DNA of 62,820 nucleotides, taken from Longimicrobium sp. (GTDB taxonomy: Bacteria; Gemmatimonadota; Gemmatimonadetes; Longimicrobiales; Longimicrobiaceae). Made by a program: the position numbers and the translations under genes. This document shows positions 9,011 through 17,117 of the stretch, piece after piece. Below the pieces are notes generated by a model that saw nothing but the letters and a program-made list of their open reading frames with translations, searched no databases and was not told the origin of the DNA. Positions within the stretch are counted from its first letter, which is position 1, and every line of letters begins with the position of its first letter. Location: the NCBI RefSeq assembly GCF_036388275.1, contig NZ_DASVSF010000096.1, positions 1 through 62,820 of the forward strand, given 5' to 3'.

Positions 9011-9085
9011 TGGTCGCCGTAGGATTCGAACCTACGACCTCTCGCGTGTGAAGCGAGCGCTCTGGACCAGCTGAGCTAGGCGACC
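9011..9085 (-). tRNA. tRNA-Val(CAC)
   Basis: Acceptor GGTCGCC, anticodon loop TTCACAC between CTCGC/GCGAG, discriminator A. Complements tRNA-Val(GAC) in the second cluster. Confidence 0.95.
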
Positions 9086-9089
9086 CTCA

Positions 9090-9163
<74 letters not shown>

Positions 9164-9180
9164 ACACGTTCTGCAAAAAG

Positions 9181-9253
9181 TACCCCGTACGGGAATCGAA
9201 CCCGTGTTTTGGCCTTGAGAGGGCCATGTCCTAGGCCACTAGACGAACGGGGC
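9181..9253 (-). tRNA. tRNA-Glu(CTC)
   Basis: Acceptor GCCCCGT/ACGGGGT with a G1:U72 wobble, anticodon loop CTCTCAA, T-loop TTCGATT. Pairs with tRNA-Glu(TTC) at 27030. Confidence 0.94.
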
Positions 9254-9267
9254 CCTGCATCCATCAT

Positions 9268-9350
9268 GCTCCCGAGAGGACTCGAACCTCCACGAGCTTG
9301 CGCCCACTAGATCCTGAATCTAGCGCGTCTACCAGTTCCGCCACAGGAGC
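9268..9350 (-). tRNA. tRNA-Leu(CAG)
   Basis: Class II tRNA with a long variable arm (TGGGCGCAAGCTCG), acceptor GCTCCTG, anticodon loop TTCAGGA. Confidence 0.95.
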
Positions 9351-9371
9351 AAATTGTCAAACACCGGAAGG

Positions 9372-9446
<75 letters not shown>

Positions 9447-9449
9447 CAG

Positions 9450-9522
<73 letters not shown>

Positions 9523-9716
9523 CTAATTGCTTGCAGCCGCAGAATTTACATCCACCCGGCCGCCTGCGCAAGCCCCCGCCGCGTCGCCGTGTCGCGCGTC
9601 CTGCCACGCTTCGGTCGGTGCGGGGCGACGAATATACCAGCGCGGCGCCCGCTTGTGAAGCCCCCCATCGCGATCTCCTGTCGCGCCCTGCCGATCCGCC
9701 CAAAACGCGGCCCGCC

Positions 9717-10442
9717 TCAGGTCAGCGGCGGCTGCTCCGCCGCGGGCTCCCGGCCCAGGAACCACGCCACCGCCTCCGCCGCCAGGTCGGGCGGAACCGT
9801 GTGCGCGCCGTCGAACTCGTGGTAGTTCACCGCGTAGCCCGCCGCCGTCAGCCGGGGCACAAGGCGGCGGCTGCACGCGTCGATGGGCAGCACCCGGTCG
9901 GCCCGGCCGTGCGACACGTAGATCTCCGGCGCGCCCCGCTGGGCCGGGGGCGCCGCGAAGCCGGGTGAGAACGCGATCAGGTGGGTGAACAGGTCGCCGT
10001 TGGCGAGGCCCAGCGACAGGGCGTACGAGGCGCCGTCGGAAAATCCCTCCACCGCCACGTGCGCGGGGTCCACGGCGCACCGGTCGAAGGTCGCCTCCAT
10101 CGCCGACTGGATGAACGCCACGTCGGGGCCGAAGCCGCCCACGATCACGTCCCACGTCTGGTCGCGCGAATCGGGGGCCAGCAGCACCAGCCCGGCCTCG
10201 TCGGCCAGCCCCTGCAGGATGCGCAGGGCGTTCTGCCCGCTGCCCCCCGCGCCATGAAGCATCACCACCAGTGGCGCCGGCCGCGCGGCGTCGTACCCGG
10301 CGGGAACGTAGAGCAGGGCGTCTCGGCGCGGATCCAGCCCCAGCCGGTGCAGCCCCGGCTCCACGGCCCGGGTCGGCTGCCCGGGCCGGGCCGTCAGCCG
10401 CCCGCCGGCATCGTCACCGCGAATGGTTCTGCTTACGCTCAC
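9717..10442 (-). CDS. Alpha/beta-hydrolase, phospholipase/carboxylesterase type
   Basis: A 241-residue esterase-like enzyme with oxyanion region MLHGAGGSG, nucleophile elbow GFSDG (GxSxG), acid in GRADRVLP and the catalytic histidine in FDGAHTVPP. This is the pattern of YpfH/carboxylesterase and PHB-depolymerase-like families. No ATG fits the N-terminus. The GTG at 10442 (VSVSRTIRG) is the most reasonable start, and a start further in is possible. No signal peptide is visible, so it is probably cytoplasmic. It follows ypfJ on the same strand but a hairpin lies between them. Confidence 0.82.
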   Translation of the reverse strand: MSVSRTIRGDDAGGRLTARPGQPTRAVEPGLHRLGLDPRRDALLYVPAGYDAARPAPLVVMLHGAGGSGQNALRILQGLADEAGLVLLAPDSRDQTWDVIVGGFGPDVAFIQSAMEATFDRCAVDPAHVAVEGFSDGASYALSLGLANGDLFTHLIAFSPGFAAPPAQRGAPEIYVSHGRADRVLPIDACSRRLVPRLTAAGYAVNYHEFDGAHTVPPDLAAEAVAWFLGREPAAEQPPLT

Positions 10443-10551
10443 ACGACGGGTCCGGTGGATGGGTTTCGGCCAAGACCTCGGGGGATTGACAACGAACGTG
10501 CCGCCCGTGCCGCAGCACCGCTCCCGCACGTCGGCTTCTCCCGGGAAACGA

Positions 10552-10584
10552 ACGCGGGGCCGCCCGTTCCAGGCAGCCCCGCGT
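10552..10584 (-). terminator. Hairpin after ypfJ
   Basis: Stem ACGCGGGGC / GCCCCGCGT (9 bp) 23 bases past the ypfJ stop on the minus strand; the following bases include GTTCGTTT but no strong U-run. Confidence 0.5.
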
Positions 10585-10606
10585 CGTTCCTCCGCTCGAT
10601 CCCCTT

Positions 10607-11449
10607 CTAGAGTCGTTCCGCCTTGAAGGTGTCGCACGAGCGGTCGTCGCCCGATTCGAAGCCCTGGCGGAACCAGCGCACCCGCTGTGCACTGCTCCCG
10701 TGGGTAAAGGTTTCTGGCCTGACGTCCCCCTGGCGCCCCTGCAGCGCATCGTCGCCGATGGCCGTCGCCGCCCCCAGCGCCTCTTCCACGTCGCCCGTCT
10801 CCAGCCACTTCCGCTGCTGCTGCGAGTGGTGGCCCCAGACGCCGGCGTAGCAGTCGGCCTGCAGCTCCTGCATCACGGACAGCTGGTTGGCCTCTTCCTC
10901 GCTCACCCGCTGGCTGGCCGCGTTCACCTGCTGTGAGATGCCCCGCAGCGTCTGCACGTGGTGCCCCACCTCGTGCGCGATCACGTACGCCTGGGCGAAG
11001 TCGCCGGGCGCGCCCAGGTCGCGCCGCAGCTGCTCGTAAAAGCTCAGGTCGATGTACACGCGTTTGTCCGCCGGGCAGTAGAACGGCCCCACTGCGGCGC
11101 TCGCCCCGCCGCACGCCGACTGCACGCGGCCGGTGAACAGCCGCAGCTTGGGTTCTTCGTAGGTTTCGCCCGACTGCTGAAAGAGTCCGCGCCACACGTC
11201 CTCGGTGCTCGCCAGGACCACCGACACGAACTGCGACATCGAGTCCTGCTGGGCGGTGGTCTGCGTGGGAGCCGGCTCCGCCTGGGGCGTCGCCGCCTGC
11301 TGCAATCCGGACGAGTCGCCGGTCAGCGCGTAGTAGAGCAGGCCCAGGACCAGCGCTCCGATGCCGCCCCCCGCCGCCATCCCGCCTCCGCCGCCGCGCC
11401 CGCGGCCGTCCTCGAGGTTGGAGCTTTGTCGTCCGCCTTGCCAGCGCAT
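10607..11449 (-). CDS. ypfJ: YpfJ-family neutral zinc metallopeptidase
   Basis: A 280-residue membrane-anchored protein of the putative neutral zinc metallopeptidase family. It begins with the typical MRWQGGRQSSNLEDGRG segment, then a Gly-rich stretch, one transmembrane helix (about 25-43), a low-complexity Pro/Thr linker and the catalytic domain with HEVGHH (159-164) and downstream glutamate E194 in MQELQADCYAG as likely third zinc ligand. The C-terminus GSSAQRVRWFRQGFESGD is characteristic. Family length and order are normal. The physiological substrate is unknown for the family. Confidence 0.93.
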   Translation of the reverse strand: MRWQGGRQSSNLEDGRGRGGGGGMAAGGGIGALVLGLLYYALTGDSSGLQQAATPQAEPAPTQTTAQQDSMSQFVSVVLASTEDVWRGLFQQSGETYEEPKLRLFTGRVQSACGGASAAVGPFYCPADKRVYIDLSFYEQLRRDLGAPGDFAQAYVIAHEVGHHVQTLRGISQQVNAASQRVSEEEANQLSVMQELQADCYAGVWGHHSQQQRKWLETGDVEEALGAATAIGDDALQGRQGDVRPETFTHGSSAQRVRWFRQGFESGDDRSCDTFKAERL

Positions 11450-11553
11450 GTGCTTCTCCTCAGTGGATATCCGCCGTTCCGCGTTGCGCGGGACACTCTC
11501 GCCCTCCCTCTCGCAAGCGCAGTGCTAGCCCGCGCGGCGGCCGGGCTGCGACG

Positions 11554-11592
11554 AAAAAGAGCGGGGCGGCGGACCGTGTGATCCGCCGCCCC
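11554..11592 (-). terminator. Intrinsic terminator of the coiled-coil gene pair
   Basis: On the minus strand an 11-bp stem GGGGCGGCGGA / TCCGCCGCCCC is followed by GCTCTTTTTCG, 19 bases after the stop at 11611. Confidence 0.85.
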
Positions 11593-11610
11593 ACTCTCCA
11601 TCCAGGCGCC

Positions 11611-11916
11611 TCAGCCGTTCTGCGGGCCGGTGCGGTTGATGTCGTCCGGGGTCGATGCCTCTACCCGGCGCGCCTGGTCCCGCAGCGCCTCGGTGTTCTC
11701 CTGGACGTTGCGAAGGTTGTCGTTGGCCTGCGACGCGTCTTCGCCGCCCATGCCATCCACGCGGAAGCCCTCGACGGGCTGGTCGGTGTCGGGCGCCGTC
11801 GCTTCTACGCGGCGGGCCTGGTCCTGCAGCGCCTCGAGGTTTTCGTGCGCGTTGCGGACGTGCGCTTCGGCGTTGCGCGTGTCTTCGTTGCCCTGGTTGC
11901 GATCGTTCTGGTCCAT
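11611..11916 (-). CDS. Small coiled-coil protein with two internal repeats, unknown family
   Basis: A 101-residue, very hydrophilic protein (MDQNDRNQGN start). Residues about 17-44 and 60-88 are a duplicated helix: NAHENLEALQDQARRVEA and NVQENTEALRDQARRVEA. An AGGAGGAACGG ribosome site precedes the ATG at 11916. There is no signal peptide or membrane segment. It lies 71 bases downstream of a related gene on the same strand, and both begin MDQ. I recognise no family. The amphipathic Ala/Glu/Arg helices suggest oligomerisation or a stress/desiccation-type protein, which is a guess. Confidence 0.75.
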   Translation of the reverse strand: MDQNDRNQGNEDTRNAEAHVRNAHENLEALQDQARRVEATAPDTDQPVEGFRVDGMGGEDASQANDNLRNVQENTEALRDQARRVEASTPDDINRTGPQNG

Positions 11917-11987
11917 CCGTTCCTCCTGAGATGGGTCGATTTGCGTTTGCAGCCGGGCGCGTCCCGGTGCACGTCCCGTTCCGGCGC

Positions 11988-12455
11988 TCAGCCCCGCGCG
12001 TCCCCGTCCCCACTCCCGTCCGCGGGCCCGTCCACCTGCGGGACCTCGGTCCGGGCGATCTGGTTGCTCACGTCGGAGAGCTGGTCGCCCAGTGCGCGGA
12101 CGTTGTCCTGGATGTCGCCCACGTCCCCGCGGTTGTCGCGCACGGCGCTTTCCGTCCGCCTGAGCTCCTGGCCCGTCTGGCGCAGCCGCTCGGCGTTTTC
12201 CTGCAGCAGCTGGGCGGCTTGCCGCTGCCCTTCGGCGACGTTCGCCTGCCGGTTCATCAGGTCCACGTCGTCGGCGCCGCGGATGCGGTCGGCCTCGGCC
12301 ATGTCGGGCGGCAGGCGAAAGGCGTAGTCCGTCTCCTGGCCGCCGTTCATCGCCCGGACGTTCTCGTCCAGCGAGCCCGCTGCCTCGCGTGCCACCCGCG
12401 CCGCCGTGTCCTCCACGTCGCGCAGCGTGCCATCGCCACCCTGGTCCTGGTCCAT
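11988..12455 (-). CDS. Coiled-coil protein related to its neighbour, unknown family
   Basis: A 155-residue acidic, Gln/Asn/Asp-rich protein starting MDQDQGG. The centre (about residues 68-135) is a long heptad-like helix: AQLLQENAERLRQTGQELRR, then a run of RDNRGDVGDIQDNVRALGDQ, resembling the helical repeats of the smaller downstream gene. No cysteines, membrane segments or catalytic motifs are visible. The pair is probably an operon ending in the terminator at 11554. Function unknown. Confidence 0.72.
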   Translation of the reverse strand: MDQDQGGDGTLRDVEDTAARVAREAAGSLDENVRAMNGGQETDYAFRLPPDMAEADRIRGADDVDLMNRQANVAEGQRQAAQLLQENAERLRQTGQELRRTESAVRDNRGDVGDIQDNVRALGDQLSDVSNQIARTEVPQVDGPADGSGDGDARG

Positions 12456-12623
12456 CGTCCACCTCGGTGTGGGAGTTCGCGTTCCACCCCGGCGGGTGCA
12501 AACGCCTCGCCACGGGATCGCCGTGGCGTCGCGGGCGTGCTTGCCGCGCTGCCGCCGCCGCGCCTAGCTTCCGCGCCTTCGGTGCTCCATCAGGCAATGT
12601 CCCCCAGCATGAAAGCTCGAGAG

Positions 12624-13688
12624 ATGGCGAAAGTGGCGGTGATTCCTGGTGACGGCGTGGGCAAGGAAGTCACGCGCGAGGCGGTGAAGGCGCTCCGCGC
12701 GGTGACGGAAGGCACCGGCTTCGAGCTGGACCTGGTGGAGTGGCCGCACGGGGCCGACCGCTACCTGGAAACCGGCGAGGCCATCACCGACGCCGAGTTC
12801 GCCGACCTGCAGTCCAATTACCAGGCCATCCTGCTGGGCGCGCTGGGCGACTCGCGGGTGCCGGGAAACGAGCACGCGCGCCAGATCCTGCTGGGAATGC
12901 GCTTCCGGCTGGACCTGTACGTGAACTTTCGCCCCGTGCGCCTGTTCCACGAGCGGCTGACGCCCCTTCGCGACAAGCGGGCGGAGGACGTGAACTTCGT
13001 CATTTTCCGCGAGAACACCGAGGGCGTGTACGTGGGGATGGGCGGCACCTTCAAGCAGGGCACGCCCGACGAAGTGGCCATCCAGGAAGACGTGAACACC
13101 CGCAAGGGCGTGGAGCGCATCATCCGGGCGGCGTTCGAGTACGCGCGGCGGAACGGCCTGACGCGCGTGACGATGTCGGACAAGGCGAACGCGATGGAGT
13201 TCGCGGGCGGGCTGTGGCGGCGCGTGTTCAAGCTCGTGTCGGCCGAGTACGGCGACATCGAGAGCGAGGCGCTGTACGTCGACATGCTGGCCATGGACAT
13301 GGTGCGCCGCCCGGAGCGATACCAGGTGATCGTCACCGGCAACCTGTTCGGCGACATCCTGTCGGACCTGGGGGCTCAGCTGGCCGGCGGGCTGGGGCTG
13401 TCGCCGTCCGGGAACATCCACCCGGGGCGGATCGGCCTGTTCGAGCCGGTGCACGGGTCGGCGCCGGACATCGCGGGAAAGAACCTGGCCAACCCCTTCG
13501 CCGCCATCCTCACCGCGGGGTTGATGATGGAGCACCTGGGCCGCCCCGCCGAAGCCGCGAAGCTGGAAGACGCGGTGCGCGCCTGCATCCTGGCCGGCGA
13601 GGCGACCACGGATCTGGGTGGGACGCTGGGAACGCAGGCCGCGGGTGATGCGATCGTGCGGCGGCTGAGCGTAGCGGATGCGCCGTAG
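12624..13688 (+). CDS. Isocitrate/isopropylmalate dehydrogenase family protein (3-isopropylmalate dehydrogenase-like)
   Basis: NAD-dependent decarboxylating dehydrogenase of 354 residues. N-terminal VAVIPGDGVGKEV, substrate region RFRLDLYVNFRPVRL, FRENTEGVYVGMGG, and the family signature NLFGDILSDLGAQLAGGLGL followed by GNI and EPVHGSAPDIAGK are all present. The NxRP substrate motif resembles mycobacterial-type LeuB, so leucine synthesis is the leading guess, but tartrate, isocitrate or homoisocitrate use is not excluded. I start at ATG 12624 (MAKVAVIPG); in-frame ATGs also exist at 12597 and 12609. No leucine genes are adjacent; the permuted aconitase-family gene at 40.8 kb is the only possible partner in the window. 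Confidence 0.9.
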   Translation: MAKVAVIPGDGVGKEVTREAVKALRAVTEGTGFELDLVEWPHGADRYLETGEAITDAEFADLQSNYQAILLGALGDSRVPGNEHARQILLGMRFRLDLYVNFRPVRLFHERLTPLRDKRAEDVNFVIFRENTEGVYVGMGGTFKQGTPDEVAIQEDVNTRKGVERIIRAAFEYARRNGLTRVTMSDKANAMEFAGGLWRRVFKLVSAEYGDIESEALYVDMLAMDMVRRPERYQVIVTGNLFGDILSDLGAQLAGGLGLSPSGNIHPGRIGLFEPVHGSAPDIAGKNLANPFAAILTAGLMMEHLGRPAEAAKLEDAVRACILAGEATTDLGGTLGTQAAGDAIVRRLSVADAP

Positions 13689-13720
13689 CAGCGGACGCGA
13701 GGTGGGTAGCAGCGGACGCG
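13685..13720 (+). repeat. 15-bp direct repeat
   Basis: GTAGCAGCGGACGCG occurs at 13685-13699 and again at 13706-13720, directly after the dehydrogenase stop and immediately before repeat copy B. It may be a duplication made by replication slippage or by insertion of the repeat. Confidence 0.6.
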
Positions 13721-13727
13721 GTGGCAG

Positions 13728-13955
13728 CCTGTCATCCTGAGCCCCAAGCGCACCGCACTCACCCGTAGTGCAGACTCCGCGGGGCGAAGGATCTAGCCTG
13801 AATCGCCTCTCAGCCTAGGCGCGGCAGCGACACCGAACCATGGGCCTCGGTCTTGTTCCTCGCCTGGGGAGTGAGCCCAGGCCCGCACGGGCGAATGAAT
13901 TCGCTGCAACGACCACACGATGTCCACCTTCGTGGACTGGCCTGCTGTCGTGTGG
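13728..13955 (+). repeat. Composite dispersed repeat, copy B
   Basis: Begins CCTGTCATCCTGAG as copy A does, shares GAAGGATCTAGCCTGAA, and ends with palindromes GCGAATGAATTCGC (13891-13904) and GTCCACCTTCGTGGAC (13922-13937) inside an outer stem CCACACGA (13913-13920) / TCGTGTGG (13948-13955). The segment 13818-13938 is an almost exact direct repeat of 14132-14251. Confidence 0.88.
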
Positions 13956-14131
13956 CTTCGGTGATGGGGCGCGCCCTGGCCTCTTCCCTTCCTTCGAGTG
14001 CTGCTTTCTGGGGTCGATCGCACCATACTCAGGCCGAGCGCAATCTGTAATCCAGAGGCCCGAGCGCACTGACCGGCCCGCAGTTGCATACCATGCACCG
14101 TGGGATCTTGCCGCGGAAGCCACTTTACCCG

Positions 14132-14275
14132 GGCGCGGCAGCGACACCGACCATGGGCCTCGGTCTTGTTCCTCGCCTGGGGAGTGAGCCCAGGCCCGCA
14201 CGGGCGAATGAATTCGCTGCAACAACCACACGATGTCCACCTTCGTGGACTACGAGCTTTCGTGTTTCGGCAGGT
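14132..14275 (+). repeat. Composite dispersed repeat, copy C (upstream of the transposase)
   Basis: Nearly identical to 13818-13938 of copy B. Palindromes GCGAATGAATTCGC (14204-14217) and GTCCACCTTCGTGGAC (14235-14250). A diverged left half is recognisable from about 14045 (TCCAGAGGCCCGAGCGCACT). The repeat ends 37 bases before the transposase start. Confidence 0.88.
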
Positions 14276-14311
14276 GTGTGGCGCGACTCCACCTCTTCTC
14301 GGGAGTGGGAT

Positions 14312-14749
14312 ATGCGGGAGCCTTTCACCCAGTTGTACCTGCACGTCACCTGGGCCACGTGGAACCGTGCGCCGCTGATCACGCCATGGCTGATGGAGGC
14401 GATCGACCAGTGCATTCGCGCCGAGTGCGTAAAGCTGGGCGCCAACGTCGAGGCGTTCGGGGGCGTGCAGGATCACGTGCACCTGCTGGTCCGCTTCCCG
14501 ACCACCGTCTCGGTCGCCGACCTGGTGAAGCAGGTGAAAGGCTCGTCGTCGCACCTGGTGGGGCAGAGGCTGCGAACGGCCTTCAAATGGCAGGGCGGAT
14601 ACGGCGCCTTCACCGTATCGCCCTACCACGTCGAGAAGGTGCGCAACTACGTGCTGCACCAGCCCGAGCACCACGCGGCGGGCAACACCCATCCGGCCCT
14701 GGAGCTTCCACGGCGCGACGAAAACGGAGCCGGCCCACGCGCCGCGTAG
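14312..14749 (+). CDS. IS200/REP-associated tyrosine transposase (RAYT-like, Y1 family)
   Basis: A 145-residue HUH single-strand transposase. The metal-binding HUH motif is HVH (55-57, in DHVHLLV). The C-terminal QGGYGAFTVS ... NYVLHQPEHH segment holds the likely nucleophile Tyr113. Residues MREPFTQLYLHVTWATWNR match the family's N-terminal strand. The start at ATG 14312 is set by GGGAG at 14301. There is no TnpB partner. Copy C lies upstream and an inverted, shortened copy D lies 50 bases downstream, the arrangement of REP elements mobilised by RAYT proteins. The frame is intact, so it may still be active. Confidence 0.88.
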   Translation: MREPFTQLYLHVTWATWNRAPLITPWLMEAIDQCIRAECVKLGANVEAFGGVQDHVHLLVRFPTTVSVADLVKQVKGSSSHLVGQRLRTAFKWQGGYGAFTVSPYHVEKVRNYVLHQPEHHAAGNTHPALELPRRDENGAGPRAA

Positions 14750-14778
14750 CGCCCAATCAAAGGCGCGCACCTGGAACC

Positions 14779-14853
14779 CGAACCATCCCAAAGCCGGTAG
14801 TCCACGAAGGTGGACTTCGTGTGTTTGTTGCAGCGAATTCATTCGCCCGTGCA
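14779..14853 (-). repeat. REP-like repeat end, copy D (inverted, downstream of the transposase)
   Basis: Only the right-hand module of the repeat, in reverse: AGTCCACGAAGGTGGACT (14799-14816), then GCGAATTCATTCGC (14833-14846) and CCCGTGC. With copy C it brackets the transposase gene as an inverted pair. It ends 24 bases before the CapA start codon. Confidence 0.88.
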
Positions 14854-14876
14854 CAGCCTGCCCCGGAACCATCGTC

Positions 14877-16058
14877 ATGGCACTCACGCAGACCCTGGCG
14901 CTCCCCCTCTTGGCCGCCGCCCTGAACGCAACCCTCGCCGCGCCCGCCGCCGCCCAGGCGGCTCGCCCGGGCCAGCCGCCCGCTCCCGTGCGCGCCGACA
15001 CGGTGGGCGTGCGTATCTGCGCGGGCGGAGACATCACGCTGGGGACCAACCTGGACACCGCGTGGGTGCACACCGCGCGGGCGCGGCTGGGCCGGCGCGT
15101 TCCCGCGCTGCCGCCGCCCGACTCGCTCATCGAGCCGCTTCGCCCTCTGGTCGCAGACGCGGACATCGTGCTGTGGAACGTGGAGGGCGCGATCGGGGAC
15201 GGGCCCATCAACCGGCGGAAGTGCGCGCCCGGGTCTACGGCATGCTACGCCTTCCGCTCGCCCCAAGCATCAGCGGACGCACTGCGGCAGGTGGCTGAGG
15301 GAGCCGAGGTCGTCGCCAACGTCGCCAACAACCACGCGCGGGACGATGGCGACGTAGGCCGACGCAACACCATCCGCAGCCTGGAGAGCGCCGGCGCACA
15401 CGTGACCGGGGCCGACACCCTGGCCACCGTGGTCGCCACTGCGGAGGGCGACACCGTGGCGTTCCTGGGCTTCGCGCAGTGGGCAGGGCCGGACCCGCGG
15501 AACCTCGCCGCCGTGCGCCGCCACGTGAGCCGGGCCGCGGAGCGCTGGCCCCGGCTGGTGGTGACCATGCACATGGGTGCCGAGGGCCGCGGGCACCAGC
15601 GCACGCCCGACCGGCGCGAGATCTTCTACGGCGAAGACCGCGGCAACGTCGTCGCGTTTGCGCGTGCGGCCACCGGCGCCGGCGCGGACCTGGTGGTCGG
15701 GCACGGGCCCCACGTGATGCGGGCTGTGGAGTGGCGGGACGACGCGCTGGTGTTCTACTCGCTGGGCAACCTGCTGACGTACGGGCCGTTCTCGCTGGTA
15801 GAGCCGCTGAACCGTAGCGCCATCGCCTGCGCGGTGCTCGACGACGAGGGCCGCGTGCTCTCAGGCCAGCTCCGGTCCACGCGCCAAATGCCACCGGGCC
15901 AGGTGCAGGCGGACGACACCGGCCGCGCCGCTGCCCTGGCCGACTCGCTCTCGGCACTGGACTTTCCGGACACAGGTGCCCGCATCGATCCCGTCACCGG
16001 CGAAGTGCTGCGCCCGGACATTCGGCTCCCCGCGGACGTGCCCCGCCGCCCCTACTAA
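14877..16058 (+). CDS. CapA-family (poly-gamma-glutamate synthesis/metallophosphatase-like) secreted protein
   Basis: A 393-residue protein with an Ala-rich signal peptide ending AAPAAAQA. The CapA fold is shown by ICAGGDITLGTNLD, WNVEGAIGDG, VANVANNHARDDG, TMHMGAEGRG, VVGHGPHVMRAVEW and FYSLGNLLTYG, the two conserved Asp/Asn/His metal-site blocks of the calcineurin-like CapA family. Members take part in poly-gamma-glutamate capsule export or act as phosphoesterases of unknown substrate. No capB/capC genes are near, so a capsule role is not supported here. Repeat copy D lies in the 5' leader, so the hairpin could be transcribed with the gene. Confidence 0.88.
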   Translation: MALTQTLALPLLAAALNATLAAPAAAQAARPGQPPAPVRADTVGVRICAGGDITLGTNLDTAWVHTARARLGRRVPALPPPDSLIEPLRPLVADADIVLWNVEGAIGDGPINRRKCAPGSTACYAFRSPQASADALRQVAEGAEVVANVANNHARDDGDVGRRNTIRSLESAGAHVTGADTLATVVATAEGDTVAFLGFAQWAGPDPRNLAAVRRHVSRAAERWPRLVVTMHMGAEGRGHQRTPDRREIFYGEDRGNVVAFARAATGAGADLVVGHGPHVMRAVEWRDDALVFYSLGNLLTYGPFSLVEPLNRSAIACAVLDDEGRVLSGQLRSTRQMPPGQVQADDTGRAAALADSLSALDFPDTGARIDPVTGEVLRPDIRLPADVPRRPY

Positions 16059-16118
16059 AGCGATCGAACAACGCGGTCAGATCCACAGCAAGGTCGCGCC
16101 CCGGTCTCGACGAGTGCA

Positions 16119-16411
16119 CCAGAGCAAGCCAGTCCGCGAAGGCGGACTTCGTGTGGTCGTTGCAGCGAATTCATTCGCCCGCGGGGGCCGGGGCCACCTC
16201 GGGGTGGGATCCCATCACCCGTGCAGGGCCGGGGGGGCTGGCTTCTGGTTGGGATTCCCACGGCTCGGCCCACCCTCACACGAGGTTCCGAGCCCCAATA
16301 CTCGGTGTCGCTGCCGCGCCCAGGCTGTTACGTGGTTCAGGCTAGGTCCGTCGGCCCGGCATAGGGGCATGTGCGGGTGAGTGCGGTGAGTTCGGGCCTC
16401 TGGATGACAGG
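16119..16411 (-). repeat. Composite dispersed repeat, copy E (inverted)
   Basis: Reads on the minus strand from CTGTCATCC (near 16410) through GACCTAGCCTGAACCAC and GGGCGCGGCAGCGACACCGA, then a different middle of about 120 bp, to GCGAATGAATTCGC (16165-16178) and the hairpin AGTCCGC / GCGGACT (16131-16148). Relative to the other copies both hairpin arms changed together (A to G and T to C), keeping the pairing. Apart from this repeat I see nothing in 16059-16474. Confidence 0.85.
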
Positions 16412-16474
16412 TTTTGGCGAGGGACGGCAGGGGACGGCAGGGAGCGGCGGATCTTGGTGATGCGCACAAACGAA

Positions 16475-16501
16475 GAAGCCGGCCCCCCTCGGGCCGGCTT
16501 C
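16475..16501 (-). terminator. Terminator of the NlpC/P60 gene
   Basis: Stem GAAGCCGGCCC / GGGCCGGCTTC (11 bp, 5-nt loop) starts 23 bases beyond the stop of the minus-strand gene. Confidence 0.75.
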
Positions 16502-16523
16502 GATGTTTCCACAGCGTCCGTGC

Positions 16524-17117
16524 TCAGCCGCGGCGTTTCGGCGCGACGGGGCGGGTGCTGGGCTGGGGCGCGGGGGCTGCCTGCGCCACCGCCCGCGTTT
16601 CGGCGCTGTCGCCGCGGATGTAGCGACGAACGCCCATCCACGCGCGCACCAGGTTGGACTGCGGCCGGTCGAGGCTGCTTTCCACGATGCGCCCCTGGCC
16701 GCTGCTGGCGTGCACGTACCGCCCCTCGCCCACGTATACGCCCACGTGCGTCACGCGGCCGCCCCGCCCGAAGGTGAGGATGTCGCCCGGGCGAAGCAGC
16801 GACCGGTCGCGCGGCACCTCCTGGCCCGCCCGCGCCTGCTGCGCCGCCGTCCGCGGCGTTTCCACCCCGAAGGCACGCATCAGGTACTGCGTAAAGCCGC
16901 TGCAGTCGAAGCCGCGCGGGCTGGTGCCACCGAACACGTACCTCCGCCCGAGCTGCTGCCGGGCCATGCTCACCACGGAATCGCGCCGAGCCTCGATGCT
17001 GAAGCGGGGCCCCGCCGAACGGACGGAGCGCGGGCCTTCCTGTGCGGCGACGAACACCGGCGCGGACAGAAATACGAGCACGAGCGCGCAGAGCGCGTTC
17101 CGGGGTGACCAGGCCAT
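16524..17117 (-). CDS. Secreted NlpC/P60 cell-wall peptidase
   Basis: A 197-residue protein with a signal peptide (MAWSPRNALCALVLVFLSAP ... AAQ) followed by an NlpC/P60 domain. Catalytic Cys72 lies in FDCSGFTQYLM, His124 in VTHVGVYVG and His136 in RYVHASS; the GTSPRGFDCSG block is typical of gamma-D-Glu-diaminopimelate endopeptidases. The tail is Pro/Ala-rich. The ATG at 17117 begins the signal peptide, so longer upstream reading is discarded. It is divergent from the beta-lactamase-fold gene, with a shared 308-base control region. Confidence 0.9.
   Translation of the reverse strand: MAWSPRNALCALVLVFLSAPVFVAAQEGPRSVRSAGPRFSIEARRDSVVSMARQQLGRRYVFGGTSPRGFDCSGFTQYLMRAFGVETPRTAAQQARAGQEVPRDRSLLRPGDILTFGRGGRVTHVGVYVGEGRYVHASSGQGRIVESSLDRPQSNLVRAWMGVRRYIRGDSAETRAVAQAAPAPQPSTRPVAPKRRG

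Noticed and set aside
12564..13535. 323-codon open frame opposite the IPMDH-like gene
   Set aside because: Shadow of a well-supported gene.
13728..16411. CRISPR array
   Set aside because: The repeats are few, unevenly spaced, in both orientations, and have no uniform spacers or cas genes.
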